A program made the translations under genes and the position numbers. Of a stretch of 59,021 bases of DNA, positions 33,996 to 43,380 are shown piece after piece (within the stretch, counting starts at the first letter, position 1; each line of letters begins with the position of its first letter). A model generated the notes under the pieces. The model ran no database searches and had not been told where the DNA came from. It saw nothing but the letters and a program-made list of their open reading frames with translations. The DNA is taken from positions 1 through 59,021 of the forward strand of contig NZ_ASGZ01000035.1 of assembly GCF_000495475.1 (NCBI RefSeq). Reading direction: 5' to 3'. Source of the stretch: Candidatus Halobonum tyrrellensis G22 (GTDB taxonomy: Archaea > Halobacteriota > Halobacteria > Halobacteriales > Haloferacaceae).

Positions 33996-34435
33996 TCCAG
34001 TCGCGAGATGGCGGCCGCGAGGTCGCCGTCCTCGGCTTCGAGCGCCTCGCGCGCCTCGTCGCGGCTCACGCCCGCCCGCGTGGCGACGAGTTCCACGTCG
34101 TCGTCGGGAATCTCGTCGGCCGACTCGACCGCCTCGGCGTCGGCGTCGGACTCGGCGCTCGCGTCGTCCGCGCCGGACTCGGCGCTCGCGTCGTCCGCGC
34201 CGGCCTCGGCGCTCGCGCCGCCCTCGCCGCGGGGGCGCGACTCGGGGTCGCCGACGACCTGGTAGGTCTGTTGACCCTGCGCGTCCATCCGGGTGACCTC
34301 CGCGCCGTCGAAGACGAGTTCCTCGTCGGCCGTCCGGATGACGACCTCCTCGGCGTCGATGTCGGTCACGTCGATCCCCATCTGCTTCATCATCTGTTCC
34401 ATCTTCCGCGGGTTCATGCCGCCTCCACCGAACAT
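33992..34435 (-). CDS. nac: Nascent polypeptide-associated complex protein
   Basis: A 147-residue ribosome-associated chaperone. It starts [21 protein letters not shown], a typical archaeal NAC N-terminus; the NAC domain (~22-70) forms a beta-barrel, and the C-terminal UBA domain includes [22 protein letters not shown] (quoted in part). The linker carries a tandem nine-residue Asp/Ser/Ala repeat. A TATA-like CCTTTTGC lies ~29 nt upstream of ATG 34435, excluding the longer frame. It overlaps trmI. Confidence 0.93.
   Translation of the reverse strand: MFGGGGMNPRKMEQMMKQMGIDVTDIDAEEVVIRTADEELVFDGAEVTRMDAQGQQTYQVVGDPESRPRGEGGASAEAGADDASAESGADDASAESDADAEAVESADEIPDDDVELVATRAGVSRDEAREALEAEDGDLAAAISRLE
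34152..34218. repeat. 27-bp tandem repeat (about 2.5 copies) inside nac
   Basis: Copies occupy 34152-34178 and 34179-34205 (one mismatch), with a partial third copy at 34206-34218. Each codes for nine residues, Asp/Ala/Ser/Glu-rich, in the linker between NAC and UBA domains. Copy number is likely variable between strains. Confidence 0.85.
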
Positions 34436-34644
34436 GGCCCGGAAGTGGGGGGCGCGGAGCAAAAGGGTGGCGAACTCCCCGAACACCCCGAACGCGCTGA
34501 GCGCCCCCGAACTCCCCGGATTCCGCGGAGTGCGGGGAGCCCGTGGCTCGGCGGCGCCTGCGGACGCCGCCGACGCCGGCGGCGCGCCCCACGCCGCCGG
34601 GCCGGTGTCGACGCCGCGAGCGACTGACCGCTTCCCGCGGCTTC

Positions 34645-35469
34645 ATGCGTCGGCTCTCACTGGGGGTGGACGTGTACCTCTCGGAGCAGACCTGGCCCGA
34701 GTTGGGCGAGTACGTCGCGGAGGAGTCGCTCGCGGTCGTCCCGCTCGGGTCGACCGAACAGCACGGCCCGCACCTGCCGCTGGCGACCGACTACCTCATC
34801 GGGGAGGCGCTCGCGCGCGCGGCGACCGACCGGACGGGCCACCTCTGCACCCCGCCGGTCCGGATCGCCGTCTCGGAGCACCACCGCCAGTTCCACGGCA
34901 CGATGTGGGTCGAGCCCGAGGTGTTCCGCGACTACGTCGAGAGCTTCACCCGGAACCTGACGTACCACGGGATAGACCGCGTCGTCTACGTCAACGCCCA
35001 CGGCGGGAACGTCCAGCACCTCCGCGAGGTGGGGCGGCGGCTCCGCCGCGACGAGACCGCTTACGCCGTCGAGTGGATGTGGGACGAGTCGATCCCCGAC
35101 CTCGTCGACGAGGCGTTCGAGACCAACGGTCCCCACGGCGGTCCGAAGGAGACGGCGATGGTCATGCACATCGCCGAGGACCTCGTCCGCGAGGGAGAAC
35201 TCGACGCGGCCCACGAGGGCGGGCGGGCGACGCTCGCGCCCGAGGAACTCCGAACCGCGGGGTCGCGGACGTTCTACGACAGCATCGACAACTCGGAGAA
35301 CGGCGTGTTCGGCGACCAGACCGACGCCACGCCCGAGAAGGGCGCGGAACTGTTCGAGGCGGCGACCGACCAGTTGGTCCAGTTGGTCGAGTGGATCGAC
35401 GACCAGCCGTTCGCGGACCTGATGCCCGACCCGCACGTCGACCCCCAGCCCGGCAGCCGGCGGGAGTAG
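34645..35469 (+). CDS. Creatininase family hydrolase (possible ArfB)
   Basis: A 274-residue metal-dependent amidohydrolase. Metal-binding segments are VPLGSTEQHGPHLPLATDYL (~32-51), VSEHHRQFHGTMW and VVYVNAHGGNVQHLREV (~113-129), followed by a glutamate region near PHGGPKETAMVM. The archaeal creatininase homologue ArfB deformylates an early intermediate of F420 and riboflavin synthesis, which is the likely role, but creatininase-like proteins act on several substrates. No promoter element is obvious, and the start could also be a downstream GTG near residue 8. Confidence 0.8.
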   Translation: MRRLSLGVDVYLSEQTWPELGEYVAEESLAVVPLGSTEQHGPHLPLATDYLIGEALARAATDRTGHLCTPPVRIAVSEHHRQFHGTMWVEPEVFRDYVESFTRNLTYHGIDRVVYVNAHGGNVQHLREVGRRLRRDETAYAVEWMWDESIPDLVDEAFETNGPHGGPKETAMVMHIAEDLVREGELDAAHEGGRATLAPEELRTAGSRTFYDSIDNSENGVFGDQTDATPEKGAELFEAATDQLVQLVEWIDDQPFADLMPDPHVDPQPGSRRE

Positions 35470-35612
35470 CGACTCCCAACGAGTGGCGAACCGGCGACAC
35501 GGCTCCGTCCACCCCCGGCGGCGTGTCGCGCGGCCGCGAGCGCCGGGGGGCCACCGTCAGCGCACGCGGTCGGTGGTCGCCCGACCCGACGTGAACCTTC
35601 GGACCCGCCCCG

Positions 35613-36272
35613 CTACGCCACCTTCGTGGAGACGGCAAGCCCCGACCCCACCGGGAGCGCGACCGTCTCGAAGCGGTCGTCGTGACACACCGTATCGAGG
35701 TAGTCGGCGATGGCGCGCGACGGCTCGTCGTCGGCGTCGATGGCTTCCGGCTCGCCCTCGAGGTGGGCGAGAACCGCGTCGAAGTCGATGGGGCCGCGCA
35801 TCACGTTGTCCGCGACGACGACGCCCCCCTCGCGGAGCTTCGGCGTCGCGGCCTCCAGCGCGTCGCAGTACCCCTCCTTGTGGTGGTCGACGAGCACCAC
35901 GTCGAACGGGCCGTCGTACCGGTCGACGGTGTCGAGGGCGTCGCCACCCTCGAACGAACAGCGGTCCGCCAGCCCCGCGTCGGCGAGGAACTCCCGACCC
36001 TGGTCGAGTTCGTCGTCGTCGAGTTCGGTGAGCACCACGTGGTCGGCGCCGCCGCGGAGGAACCACGACGCGGAGTAGCCGAACCCGGAGCCGAACTCGA
36101 ACACCGTCCCCGCGCCGGTCAGCCGCGCGAGCGTGCGGAGTACGCCCCCCGCCTCCGGGCCGATGTTCGGGAACCGGTGTTCGGCCGCGAACTCCGCCAT
36201 CCGCTCTTGGACGGGCGTGTGTTCCGGGCCGGCCGCGCGCACGAACCGCCTGACGTCGTCGGGAACGTTCAC
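35613..36272 (-). CDS. O-methyltransferase (class I SAM, catechol-type)
   Basis: A 219-residue methyltransferase. GTVFEFGSGFGYSASWFLRGG (~54-74, quoted in part) is the SAM-binding motif I, VVLTELDDDELDQGREFL the motif II region, and DVVLVDHHKEGYCDAL (~122-137) the metal and substrate region of caffeoyl-CoA/catechol O-methyltransferases. The GTG start lies ~27 nt after a TATA-like GCTAAGTGC. The substrate is unknown. It is convergent with the creatininase gene. Confidence 0.88.
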   Translation of the reverse strand: MNVPDDVRRFVRAAGPEHTPVQERMAEFAAEHRFPNIGPEAGGVLRTLARLTGAGTVFEFGSGFGYSASWFLRGGADHVVLTELDDDELDQGREFLADAGLADRCSFEGGDALDTVDRYDGPFDVVLVDHHKEGYCDALEAATPKLREGGVVVADNVMRGPIDFDAVLAHLEGEPEAIDADDEPSRAIADYLDTVCHDDRFETVALPVGSGLAVSTKVA

Positions 36273-36613
36273 GCGAGGGGGTACCGAGGCTCGGCACTTA
36301 GCGTTCCGGGTGGGGCGGGGACGGCGGTCGCTCCGGCCGGTCCGCAGGCCACGTCGCCGTCGGGGAACGTCTACGTCGCCGACAGCCTCCCCCGGGAGGG
36401 CGACGCGTGTCGTCTCGCGGGGGCGGGCGGCCGTCTCGTCGGCAACGTCCCCCGCGCGCGCCGCGGGTCCGTCCGCGACGGTCGGACGGCCGACGGAACC
36501 GCGTCGCCGTCGTTCGACCGGCCGCACGCGGAGAAGCCGCCGCTCGACGTGAGCGCGGAGGGTCGGCGGACGGGAACGAGGAGAGACGGACGAGTCGCCG
36601 GGTCGGTCGGCGG
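36273..36613. other. Intergenic region, no gene seen
   Basis: This 341-bp gap lies between two minus-strand genes. The right-gene stop (36614) and the left-gene promoter (TATA-like at ~36296-36303) frame it. The remainder is GC-rich with no frame that looks like protein on either strand. Confidence 0.5.
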
Positions 36614-37069
36614 TTACAGCGGCGGCGCGACGAGGTAGCCGCCGATACAGAGCAGGACGACGCCGACGCCGGCGGCGGCCGTGAGCAGCGTGCCGGCCTC
36701 GCGTGCGCCGGTGCGCACCTTGTTCTCGGCGGTCGCGTCGTCGATCCGACTCGTCGCGACCTCGACGAGGCCGGTCATCACTATCCAGAGACCGAGCATC
36801 GTGAGCACGAGGTGGCCGCGCGGGGGGGCGAACAGCCCCTCGCTCCCGTACACCGTCGCGGCCATGTAGCCGCCGGTGGCGAGGAACAACAGCGCGGCGA
36901 CGCGCGTCAGCGTCGAGAGGCCGCCCGCGACGGCGGCGAGCGACTCGGGCGTGGCGTCGCCCGCCTTCGCCGCCGGGACGACTTTCCACGCGGTGAACGC
37001 GACGGCGCCGACCCACAGGCCCGCGAACAGCGTGTGGAGCACGTACGCCAGGGTGAGTGCGAGCGGCAT
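36614..37069 (-). CDS. Four-TM membrane protein (CopD/DUF2269-like)
   Basis: A 151-residue protein with four hydrophobic segments. The N-terminal [20 protein letters not shown] (~9-28), with a His near the membrane face, resembles CopD-type or DUF2269 proteins. A second helix pair includes [20 protein letters not shown] (~62-81) and [24 protein letters not shown]-like GGATTTATCCC lies ~28 nt upstream of the ATG. A role in metal or haem handling is possible but unproven. It is divergent from the mutase gene. Confidence 0.75.
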   Translation of the reverse strand: MPLALTLAYVLHTLFAGLWVGAVAFTAWKVVPAAKAGDATPESLAAVAGGLSTLTRVAALLFLATGGYMAATVYGSEGLFAPPRGHLVLTMLGLWIVMTGLVEVATSRIDDATAENKVRTGAREAGTLLTAAAGVGVVLLCIGGYLVAPPL

Positions 37070-37235
37070 GCCCGGGGGGTGGGTCGGGGGCGGGATAAAT
37101 CCACGACTCCGCGGCCGTCGTGCGGTCCGCGGGGCGGTCGCCCCCCGCGCGGTGGTCGCGCGCCCTCGCGGCAGTCGGCGGGGTCGAGACGACCGGCGTC
37201 GAACGCTTAAGGCCCGAGGGGCCGACCCCCGAGGT

Positions 37236-38912
37236 ATGTTCGACCCCGACGACCTGGAGGCGATCCGCGAGGGGAAAGCGCGGTGGGAGTCGGAGACCCG
37301 CGCGCCGACGCTCGAGCGGTTCGGCGAGCGGAAGGAGTCGTTCACGACGGACACGGGCGGGCCGGAGGTGGACGCGCTGTACACGCCCGCCGACGTGGCG
37401 GACCTCGACTACGAGGAGGATCTGGGGTTCCCGGGCGAGGAGCCGTACACCCGGGGCGTCTACTCCACGATGCACCGCGGGCGGCTGTGGACCATGCGGC
37501 AGTACGCCGGGATGGGGACGGCGAGCGAGACGAACGAGCGGTTCCGCTACCTCCGCGAGCAGGGGTCGTCGGGGCTGTCGATGGCGTTCGACCTGCCGAC
37601 CCAGATGGGGTACGACTCCGACGCCGCGATGGCGGCGGGCGAGGTGGGCAAGTCGGGCGTCGCCATCGACTCGCTGCGGGACATGGAGCGGGTGTTCGAC
37701 GGCATCCCCCTCGACGAGGTGTCCACGTCGATGACGATCAACGCCCCCGCCGCGGTCCTGCTCGCGATGTACGTCGCGGTCGGCGACCGGCAGGGCGTCG
37801 ACCGCTCGGAACTGCGGGGCACCGTCCAGAACGACATCATGAAGGAGTACATCGCGCGCAACCTGTACATCTACCCGCCCGAGCCGTCCATGCGGCTGAT
37901 CACCGACATCTTCGAGTTCTGTGCGGCCGAGACGCCCAACTTCAACACCATCTCCATCTCGGGGTACCACATCCGCGAGGCCGGGTCGACCGCCGCCCAG
38001 GAGATAGCGTTCACGCTCGGCGACGGCATCGAGTACGTCCGGGCGGCGGTCGAGGCGGGACTCGACGTCGACGAGTTCGCCCCCCAGTTGTCGTTCTTCT
38101 TCAACGCCCACAACAACGTGTTCGAGGAGGCGGCGAAGTTCCGCGCCGCCCGGCGGATGTGGGCGCAGATCATGGACGAGCGGTTCGGCGCGGAGGAACC
38201 GGCCTCGAAACAGCTCCGCTTTCACGCCCAGACCGCGGGGTCGATGCTCACCGCCCAGCAGGTGGAGAACAACGTCGCCCGCGTCGCCTACCAGGCGCTC
38301 GCGGCGGTGCTCGGCGGCACCCAGTCGCTCCACACCAACGGGAAGGACGAGGCGCTGTCGCTGCCCACCGAGCGGTCGGTGCGGACCGCGCTCCGAACCC
38401 AGCAGATCCTCGCCCACGAGTCGGGCGCGGCCGACACCATCGACCCGCTGGCGGGGAGCTACTACGTCGAGAGCCTGACGGACGAACTGGAGGAGCGCGC
38501 GTTCGACATCATCGACGACGTGGACGACCGCGGCGGGATGCTCGACGCCGTCCGCGACCAGTGGGTCCAGCGACAGATCCAGGACGTCTCCTTCGAGCGC
38601 CAACGCGAGATAGAGGAGGGCGAGCGGGTCATCGTCGGCGTCAACGAGTACCGGGTCGAGGAGGAGCCGGAAGTCGACATCGAGGAGGTGTCCGAGGAGG
38701 AGGAGCGCGCGCAGGTCGAACGCACGGAGGCGGTTCGCGCGGAGCGCGACGACGAGGCGGTGGAGGCGGCGCTCTCCGGCCTGGCCGACGCCGCCGCGGG
38801 CGACGAGAACGTGATGCCGTACGTCGTCGACGCGGTGAAGGCGTACGCGACGGTCGGCGAGATATCCGACACCTTCCGCGACGAGTTCGGCGAGTGGCAG
38901 CCCGGCCGCTGA
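37236..38912 (+). CDS. mcmA: Methylmalonyl-CoA mutase large (catalytic) subunit
   Basis: A 558-residue catalytic subunit with the CoA-binding TIM barrel ([20 protein letters not shown] ~72-91; [17 protein letters not shown] ~112-128; [17 protein letters not shown] ~238-254). It catalyses interconversion of methylmalonyl-CoA and succinyl-CoA with adenosylcobalamin. The cobalamin-binding domain is absent, as in archaeal two-subunit mutases, and no small-subunit gene is seen in this window. Residues ~475-510 are highly acidic. A TATA-like CGCTTAAGG lies ~28 nt before the ATG. The epimerase follows. Confidence 0.95.
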   Translation: MFDPDDLEAIREGKARWESETRAPTLERFGERKESFTTDTGGPEVDALYTPADVADLDYEEDLGFPGEEPYTRGVYSTMHRGRLWTMRQYAGMGTASETNERFRYLREQGSSGLSMAFDLPTQMGYDSDAAMAAGEVGKSGVAIDSLRDMERVFDGIPLDEVSTSMTINAPAAVLLAMYVAVGDRQGVDRSELRGTVQNDIMKEYIARNLYIYPPEPSMRLITDIFEFCAAETPNFNTISISGYHIREAGSTAAQEIAFTLGDGIEYVRAAVEAGLDVDEFAPQLSFFFNAHNNVFEEAAKFRAARRMWAQIMDERFGAEEPASKQLRFHAQTAGSMLTAQQVENNVARVAYQALAAVLGGTQSLHTNGKDEALSLPTERSVRTALRTQQILAHESGAADTIDPLAGSYYVESLTDELEERAFDIIDDVDDRGGMLDAVRDQWVQRQIQDVSFERQREIEEGERVIVGVNEYRVEEEPEVDIEEVSEEEERAQVERTEAVRAERDDEAVEAALSGLADAAAGDENVMPYVVDAVKAYATVGEISDTFRDEFGEWQPGR

Positions 38913-39024
38913 CCGGGCGGGCCGCGACGCGCGAACGAGTGAGGTGGTCGGGTCCCGGGGGCCGCGCGAGCGGCGGCCCGCGGGTCACACCCCGCTTTAG
39001 GTGACCGCCGGCCGTCGAGCCGGT

Positions 39025-39408
39025 ATGGAACTCCACCACGCGGGCGTCGCAACCGACGACGCGGCCGCGCTCGCCGACCTGTTCGTGAACGTGCTCGGCT
39101 GTGAGGTGGCCCACGAGGAGACGTTCGACGGGATGGACGTCGTCTTCCTCGACTGCTCGAACGGCTACCTCGAACTGCTCGAACCACACGAGGGCGGGAC
39201 TATCGCGCGCTATCTCGACCGGGAGGGACCGGGCATCCACCACCTCGCGTTCGCCACCGACGGCGTCGGGCGAGCGCTCGACCGGGCGCGCGAGTCGGGC
39301 GTCGAACTCGTCGACGAGACCCCCCGGCCGGGCGCGTGGGGGCACGACGTGGCGTTCCTCCACCCCGGCTCCACGGGCGGCGTGCTCGTGGAGTTCGTCG
39401 AGGCCTGA
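39025..39408 (+). CDS. mce: Methylmalonyl-CoA epimerase
   Basis: A 127-residue glyoxalase/VOC-fold enzyme that interconverts (R)- and (S)-methylmalonyl-CoA. Metal ligands are recognisable: His in MELHHAGVATDD (~3-6), Glu in GYLELLEPHEG (~49-59), His in GIHHLAFATDG (~72-82) and Glu in GGVLVEFVEA at the end. It lies 112 bp downstream of the mutase large subunit with its own TATA-like CTTTAGG (~28 nt upstream). Together they serve propionate/methylmalonyl metabolism. Confidence 0.93.
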   Translation: MELHHAGVATDDAAALADLFVNVLGCEVAHEETFDGMDVVFLDCSNGYLELLEPHEGGTIARYLDREGPGIHHLAFATDGVGRALDRARESGVELVDETPRPGAWGHDVAFLHPGSTGGVLVEFVEA

Positions 39409-39537
39409 CCCGCCGCGCGTCGACCGGTCGGGAGGGGAATGGTCGATAGACACCTGCCGAGGGACACCCGGTCGAGGAGCGACTGCGGGCCGACGGCGAG
39501 ACGGAAGAGTAGTAAGGCTGCCGTCCCCGGACCGGGT

Positions 39538-41538
39538 ATGCGCGACTGGCTCGCCCACCGGGTCGCCGCGACGCCCGACGCGGAGGCGCTCGTCGCCGCC
39601 CGCTCGGGGCGGACGTGGACCTACGCGGAGTTGCACGACGCCGCCGACGCGATGGCGGGCCGCCTCGCCGGGCTGGGGGTCGAAGCCGGCGACCACGTCT
39701 GCGTCGCCATGCGCAACCGCCCCCAGTACGTCACCCTCCTCCACGCGTCGATGCGGCTGGGTACGCGGCTGGTCCCGGTGTCGGCGGACCTGACGCCGGC
39801 CGAACTCGCCCCGGCGCTCGACCGGGCCGACGCGACCGTCCTGGTCTGTGACGCCGACACCGAACGGACCGCCGTCGAAGCGACGGGCGCGGCGGAGGCG
39901 GACGCCATGACCGCGGCCGCCGAGGCGGCCGACCGCCCCGACCCGGGGACGGAGCCGCACCCGAACCCGGACCGCGCGGCGGACGCGGCGAACGCCGACG
40001 AGACCACCGAGACCGACGACGAGGACGCGACGAACGCCGACGAGGACAACGAGACCGACGACCCGACCCGGCGTGACACCGCACGCGACGAACCGGGCGC
40101 CGACGCGGCCGTCGAGTCGCCGGAGCACGCCGAGCCGAGCGTGCCGCTCGTCTCCGTGGACGAACCCCAGTGGGAGCGGGTCGCCTACCTCAAGTCGGCG
40201 CCCGACGGCGCCGTCGACCCGGCGACGTGGGAGCGGTCGGACCCGCTCGCGATCCTGTTCACCTCGGGGTCGACCGGCGCGCCCAAGCCCGTCGTGCTCA
40301 CGATGGGGAACGTGCTCTCGTCGGCGGTGGCGTCGGCGTTCCGGCTGGGGGTCACGCCCGACGACCGTTACCTGGCGACGCTGTCGCTCCACCACACCGG
40401 CGGGATCATGCCGCTGTACCGCGCGACGCTGTACGGGACGAGCGTCGTCCTCCGGCGGTCGTTCGACCCCGGCGACGCGGCGGACGACCTCCGGAAGTAC
40501 GACGTGACGGGCGTCTCGCTCGTCCCGACGATGCTCCGGCGGATGCTCGACGCCCGGGGGACGCTCTCGGACTCGCTCCGGGTGGTCCTCTTGGGCGGCG
40601 CGCCCGCGCCCGACGAACTGGTCGAGCGGTGTCACGACTACTCGGTGCCGGTCCACCCCACCTACGGGATGACCGAGACGGCGTCGCAGGTCACCACCGC
40701 CAGCCCCGACGAGGCCGCCGCCGACCCGGGGACGGTCGGCCGGCCGCAGTTCTGGACCGACCTCACCGTCCGCGACGAGGAGGGGGCGGTCGTCCCGGCG
40801 GGCGAGACGGGCGAACTCGTCGTCGACGGCCCGACGGTGACGCCCGGCTACTACGGCGACCGGGAGGCGACCGACGCGGCGTTCGGTCCCGGCGGTCTCT
40901 ACACCGGCGACGTGGGCTACCGCGACGAGGACGGCTACCTCCACGTGCTCAACCGGGTCGACGACCGGATCATCACCGGCGGGGAGAACGTCGACCCCGG
41001 CGAGGTGGTGTCGACCCTGCGCGACCACCCCGGCGTCGTCGACGCCGCCGTCGCGGGCGTCCCCGACGACGAGTGGGGCGAACGCGTCGCGGCGCTCGTC
41101 GTCCCCGTCGACGGCGAGGCCGCCCCGACCGCCGACGAACTGGAGTCGTTCTGCCGCGACCGTCTCGCACCGTTCAAACTCCCGCGGACGGTCCGCTTCC
41201 GTGATGCGCTCCCGCGGACCGACACCGGGACCGTCGAGCGCCCCGCGGTCCGCGACCTGCTCGCGGCGGCGAGCGAGGACGACGACGAAACGGAGGATGA
41301 GAGCCCCGACCCCGAGACCGAGACCGGGGCGGAGGCGGAGACGGACCCCGCGGAGTCCGGAACCGACGGGGCGGACGGCCGCGCGTCGAGCGACCCGGAG
41401 ACGGACGAGCGGGGAGCGGACGGCGGGACGAACGATCGCACGACCGACGGCGACGCGGACGACTCCGGGGACGCGAGCGACGAGGGGAGCGCGACCGACG
41501 GGACAGCCCCGACGGACGCGGACGACGACGAGGAGTGA
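39538..41538 (+). CDS. AMP-forming acyl-CoA synthetase/ligase (MenE-like) with acidic insertions
   Basis: A 666-residue adenylate-forming enzyme. The P-loop-like ILFTSGSTGAPKPVVL (~239-254), YGMTETASQVT (~375-385), and YTGDVGYRDEDGYLHVLNRVDD (~455-476, quoted in part) place it in the acyl-CoA ligase family; overall it resembles o-succinylbenzoate-CoA ligase. Two oddities are visible: an acidic Asp/Glu/Thr/Asn-rich insert (~120-197) and an acidic tail of ~88 residues (~579-666). The A10 lysine motif reads PRTDTGTVERP, with no Lys. A TATA-like element lies ~26 nt before the ATG. Confidence 0.85.
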   Translation: MRDWLAHRVAATPDAEALVAARSGRTWTYAELHDAADAMAGRLAGLGVEAGDHVCVAMRNRPQYVTLLHASMRLGTRLVPVSADLTPAELAPALDRADATVLVCDADTERTAVEATGAAEADAMTAAAEAADRPDPGTEPHPNPDRAADAANADETTETDDEDATNADEDNETDDPTRRDTARDEPGADAAVESPEHAEPSVPLVSVDEPQWERVAYLKSAPDGAVDPATWERSDPLAILFTSGSTGAPKPVVLTMGNVLSSAVASAFRLGVTPDDRYLATLSLHHTGGIMPLYRATLYGTSVVLRRSFDPGDAADDLRKYDVTGVSLVPTMLRRMLDARGTLSDSLRVVLLGGAPAPDELVERCHDYSVPVHPTYGMTETASQVTTASPDEAAADPGTVGRPQFWTDLTVRDEEGAVVPAGETGELVVDGPTVTPGYYGDREATDAAFGPGGLYTGDVGYRDEDGYLHVLNRVDDRIITGGENVDPGEVVSTLRDHPGVVDAAVAGVPDDEWGERVAALVVPVDGEAAPTADELESFCRDRLAPFKLPRTVRFRDALPRTDTGTVERPAVRDLLAAASEDDDETEDESPDPETETGAEAETDPAESGTDGADGRASSDPETDERGADGGTNDRTTDGDADDSGDASDEGSATDGTAPTDADDDEE

Positions 41539-41688
41539 GGCGGGCGACGTCCGCCGCCGCGACGCTCGACGCGACCCGGGAGTGACGCCCGGCCCGGACG
41601 CGGGAGCGGCGCCTCGCGGGCGCGTAAACCCGCTCCCACCGGTCGGGGGTTTCACGACCGTTATGGTTTCGGGGGTCGATGAGCGGGT

Positions 41689-42849
41689 ATGGGCACGAAC
41701 CTCGGTCTGCTCGACGAGTCGGTGGTTCCCGACCACGCGCGCGACGTGAAACGGGAGGCGCGGGAGTTCGCCGACGACCATATCGCGCCGGTCGCGGAGG
41801 AGTACTTCCGGGCGGGCGAGTACCCGTGGGAGGTCCTCGAAGCCGGCCAGGAGGCGGGGCTGGTCGGGCAGGACATCCCCGAGGAGTACGGCGGCCGCGA
41901 GTTCGACCTCCACCAGATGCTCGCGATGGCCGAGGAGTTCTACCGCGCGGACGCGGGCATCGGGCTCACGCTGATGCTCGCGTCGTTCGGCAACGAACTC
42001 GTCTACACGTACGGCTCCGACGACCAGAAGGAGGAGTACCTCCCGCCGGTCGCCGCGGGCGAGCAGATATCCGGGCTGGCGGTGTCGGAACCGCAGACCG
42101 GCTCCGACCTCGCGGGGATGACCACCTCCGCCGAGAAAGTCGACGGCGGCTACGAGTTGACCGGCGAGAAGTACTGGGTGGGCAACGCCGTCGAGGCCGA
42201 CTGGCTGACCGTGTACGCCAAGACCGCCGACCGCGACGACCGCTACGGCAACTACTCGCTGTTCATCGTCGAGACGGACGCCGACGGGTACGAGGCGGAG
42301 CACATCCCCGAGAAGATGGGGATGCGCGCGTCGAAGCAGGGCCACATCGTCTTCGACGACTGCTTCGTCCCCGAGGAGAACCTGGTGGGCGCGGAGGGCG
42401 GCGGCTTCTACGCGCTCGCGGACTTCTTCAACCACGGCAGGGTCGTCGTCGGCGGTCACGGACTCGGGATGGCCGCCGCGGCCATCGAGGAGGCGTGGGA
42501 GTTCGTCCACGACCGCGAGGGGTTCGGCCGGAACATCTCGGAGTTCCAGTCGGTCCAACACGACCTCGCGAACATGCGCACCGAGTTCGAGGCGGCGCGC
42601 GCGCTCAACTGGCGCGCCGCCGAGAAGGTCGAGGAGGGCGACGACGCGGGGCTGTGGGCCGCGATGGCGAAGCTGAAGTCGACCGAGACGGCGGTCGACT
42701 GCGCCGAACGCGGGATGCAACTCCACGGCGGGCGCTCCGTCCTCGCCGACCGCCGCATCGCGCGCGTCTACCGCGACGTGCGCATCCCGGTCATCTACGA
42801 GGGCGCCAGCGAGATACAGCGCAACCTGGTGTACCGCCAGTCGGCGTAG
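41689..42849 (+). CDS. Acyl-CoA dehydrogenase
   Basis: A 386-residue FAD flavoprotein. LAVSEPQTGSDLAGMTT (~130-146), a WVGNAVEADWLTVYAKT flavin-contact region, and the C-terminal YEGASEIQRNLVYR (~370-383) with its catalytic-region Glu are all present. It oxidises acyl-CoA to enoyl-CoA, feeding electron-transfer flavoprotein. It probably belongs to branched-chain or short-chain acyl-CoA catabolism, fitting the nearby mutase/epimerase. A TATA-like GTTATGG is ~26 nt upstream of the ATG. Confidence 0.95.
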   Translation: MGTNLGLLDESVVPDHARDVKREAREFADDHIAPVAEEYFRAGEYPWEVLEAGQEAGLVGQDIPEEYGGREFDLHQMLAMAEEFYRADAGIGLTLMLASFGNELVYTYGSDDQKEEYLPPVAAGEQISGLAVSEPQTGSDLAGMTTSAEKVDGGYELTGEKYWVGNAVEADWLTVYAKTADRDDRYGNYSLFIVETDADGYEAEHIPEKMGMRASKQGHIVFDDCFVPEENLVGAEGGGFYALADFFNHGRVVVGGHGLGMAAAAIEEAWEFVHDREGFGRNISEFQSVQHDLANMRTEFEAARALNWRAAEKVEEGDDAGLWAAMAKLKSTETAVDCAERGMQLHGGRSVLADRRIARVYRDVRIPVIYEGASEIQRNLVYRQSA

Positions 42850-42871
42850 GCCGGTCGCCCGGACGGACGCG

Positions 42872-42903
42872 TCCGGCGCGCATCCGGCGCACATCCGGCG
42901 CGC
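42872..42903. repeat. 11-bp tandem repeat (about three copies)
   Basis: Copies of TCCGGCGC(G/A)CA lie end to end in the gap downstream of the acyl-CoA dehydrogenase stop. The repeat is short and GC-rich, with no obvious function. Confidence 0.5.
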
Positions 42904-43014
42904 GGCCGACGGTCGCCGCGGACTGCCGGGTTCCGTTCGTCACGCCGACACGTAGACAATCGCCCGTGATATTTGCGGCGTTTCCGTTAAGCCGGGAGTC
43001 GTGGTGATGGGATC

Positions 43015-43380
43015 ATGGCACTGGATCTCGCTGCACTCGACGCCAAGGAACTCGTGTTGGTCGTGGTCGCGCTCTTGGGGCTGATCCCGGTGGTCACCCA
43101 GCGCACCGAGCGGTCAGGGCTGTTCACGCTGGGGTACGTGCTGCTGTTCTTCGGGGCGGTCGCCACCAACGTCGAACACGTCGTGCTCGGGGGCGTGTTC
43201 GGCTTCCTCGAACACGCGGTCGGGATCGGCGCCGCGGGCGCGGTGTTCCTGCTCGCCGCCTACCGACGGCGACAGCGGATCCTCGCGGGCGACGAACGGG
43301 CCGTCGCGGCGGCCGACGCGGACGGGACCGATGAGGCGGACGAACCAGCCGCGGTCGCCGACGGCGGGGAGGCGGTCTGA
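43015..43380 (+). CDS. Three-TM membrane protein with two Glu-His pairs, partner of the downstream transducer
   Basis: A 121-residue protein. Hydrophobic segments lie at ~12-28, ~36-61 and ~66-83. Two acidic/His pairs, NVEHVV (Glu54-His55) and FLEHAV (Glu66-His67), sit 12 residues apart at the ends of TM2 and TM3, a pattern that could bind haem or metal. A cytoplasmic acidic tail follows (~92-121). Its TGA is immediately followed by the GTG of the transducer gene, implying coupled translation. It may be the sensing subunit of a two-protein taxis receptor; no family was recognised. A TATA-like GTTAAG lies ~24 nt upstream. Confidence 0.7.
   Translation: MALDLAALDAKELVLVVVALLGLIPVVTQRTERSGLFTLGYVLLFFGAVATNVEHVVLGGVFGFLEHAVGIGAAGAVFLLAAYRRRQRILAGDERAVAAADADGTDEADEPAAVADGGEAV

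Noticed and set aside
38913-42894. Minus-strand frame of more than 1400 codons in total, opposite the mutase, epimerase, ligase and dehydrogenase genes
   Set aside because: Shadow of the strong plus-strand genes; residue composition (Arg/Val/Gly/His) is typical of antisense frames in high-GC haloarchaea.
42872-42903. Replication-origin-like short repeats
   Set aside because: Three 11-bp GC-rich units without an AT-rich unwinding region or an orc1/cdc6 gene nearby.
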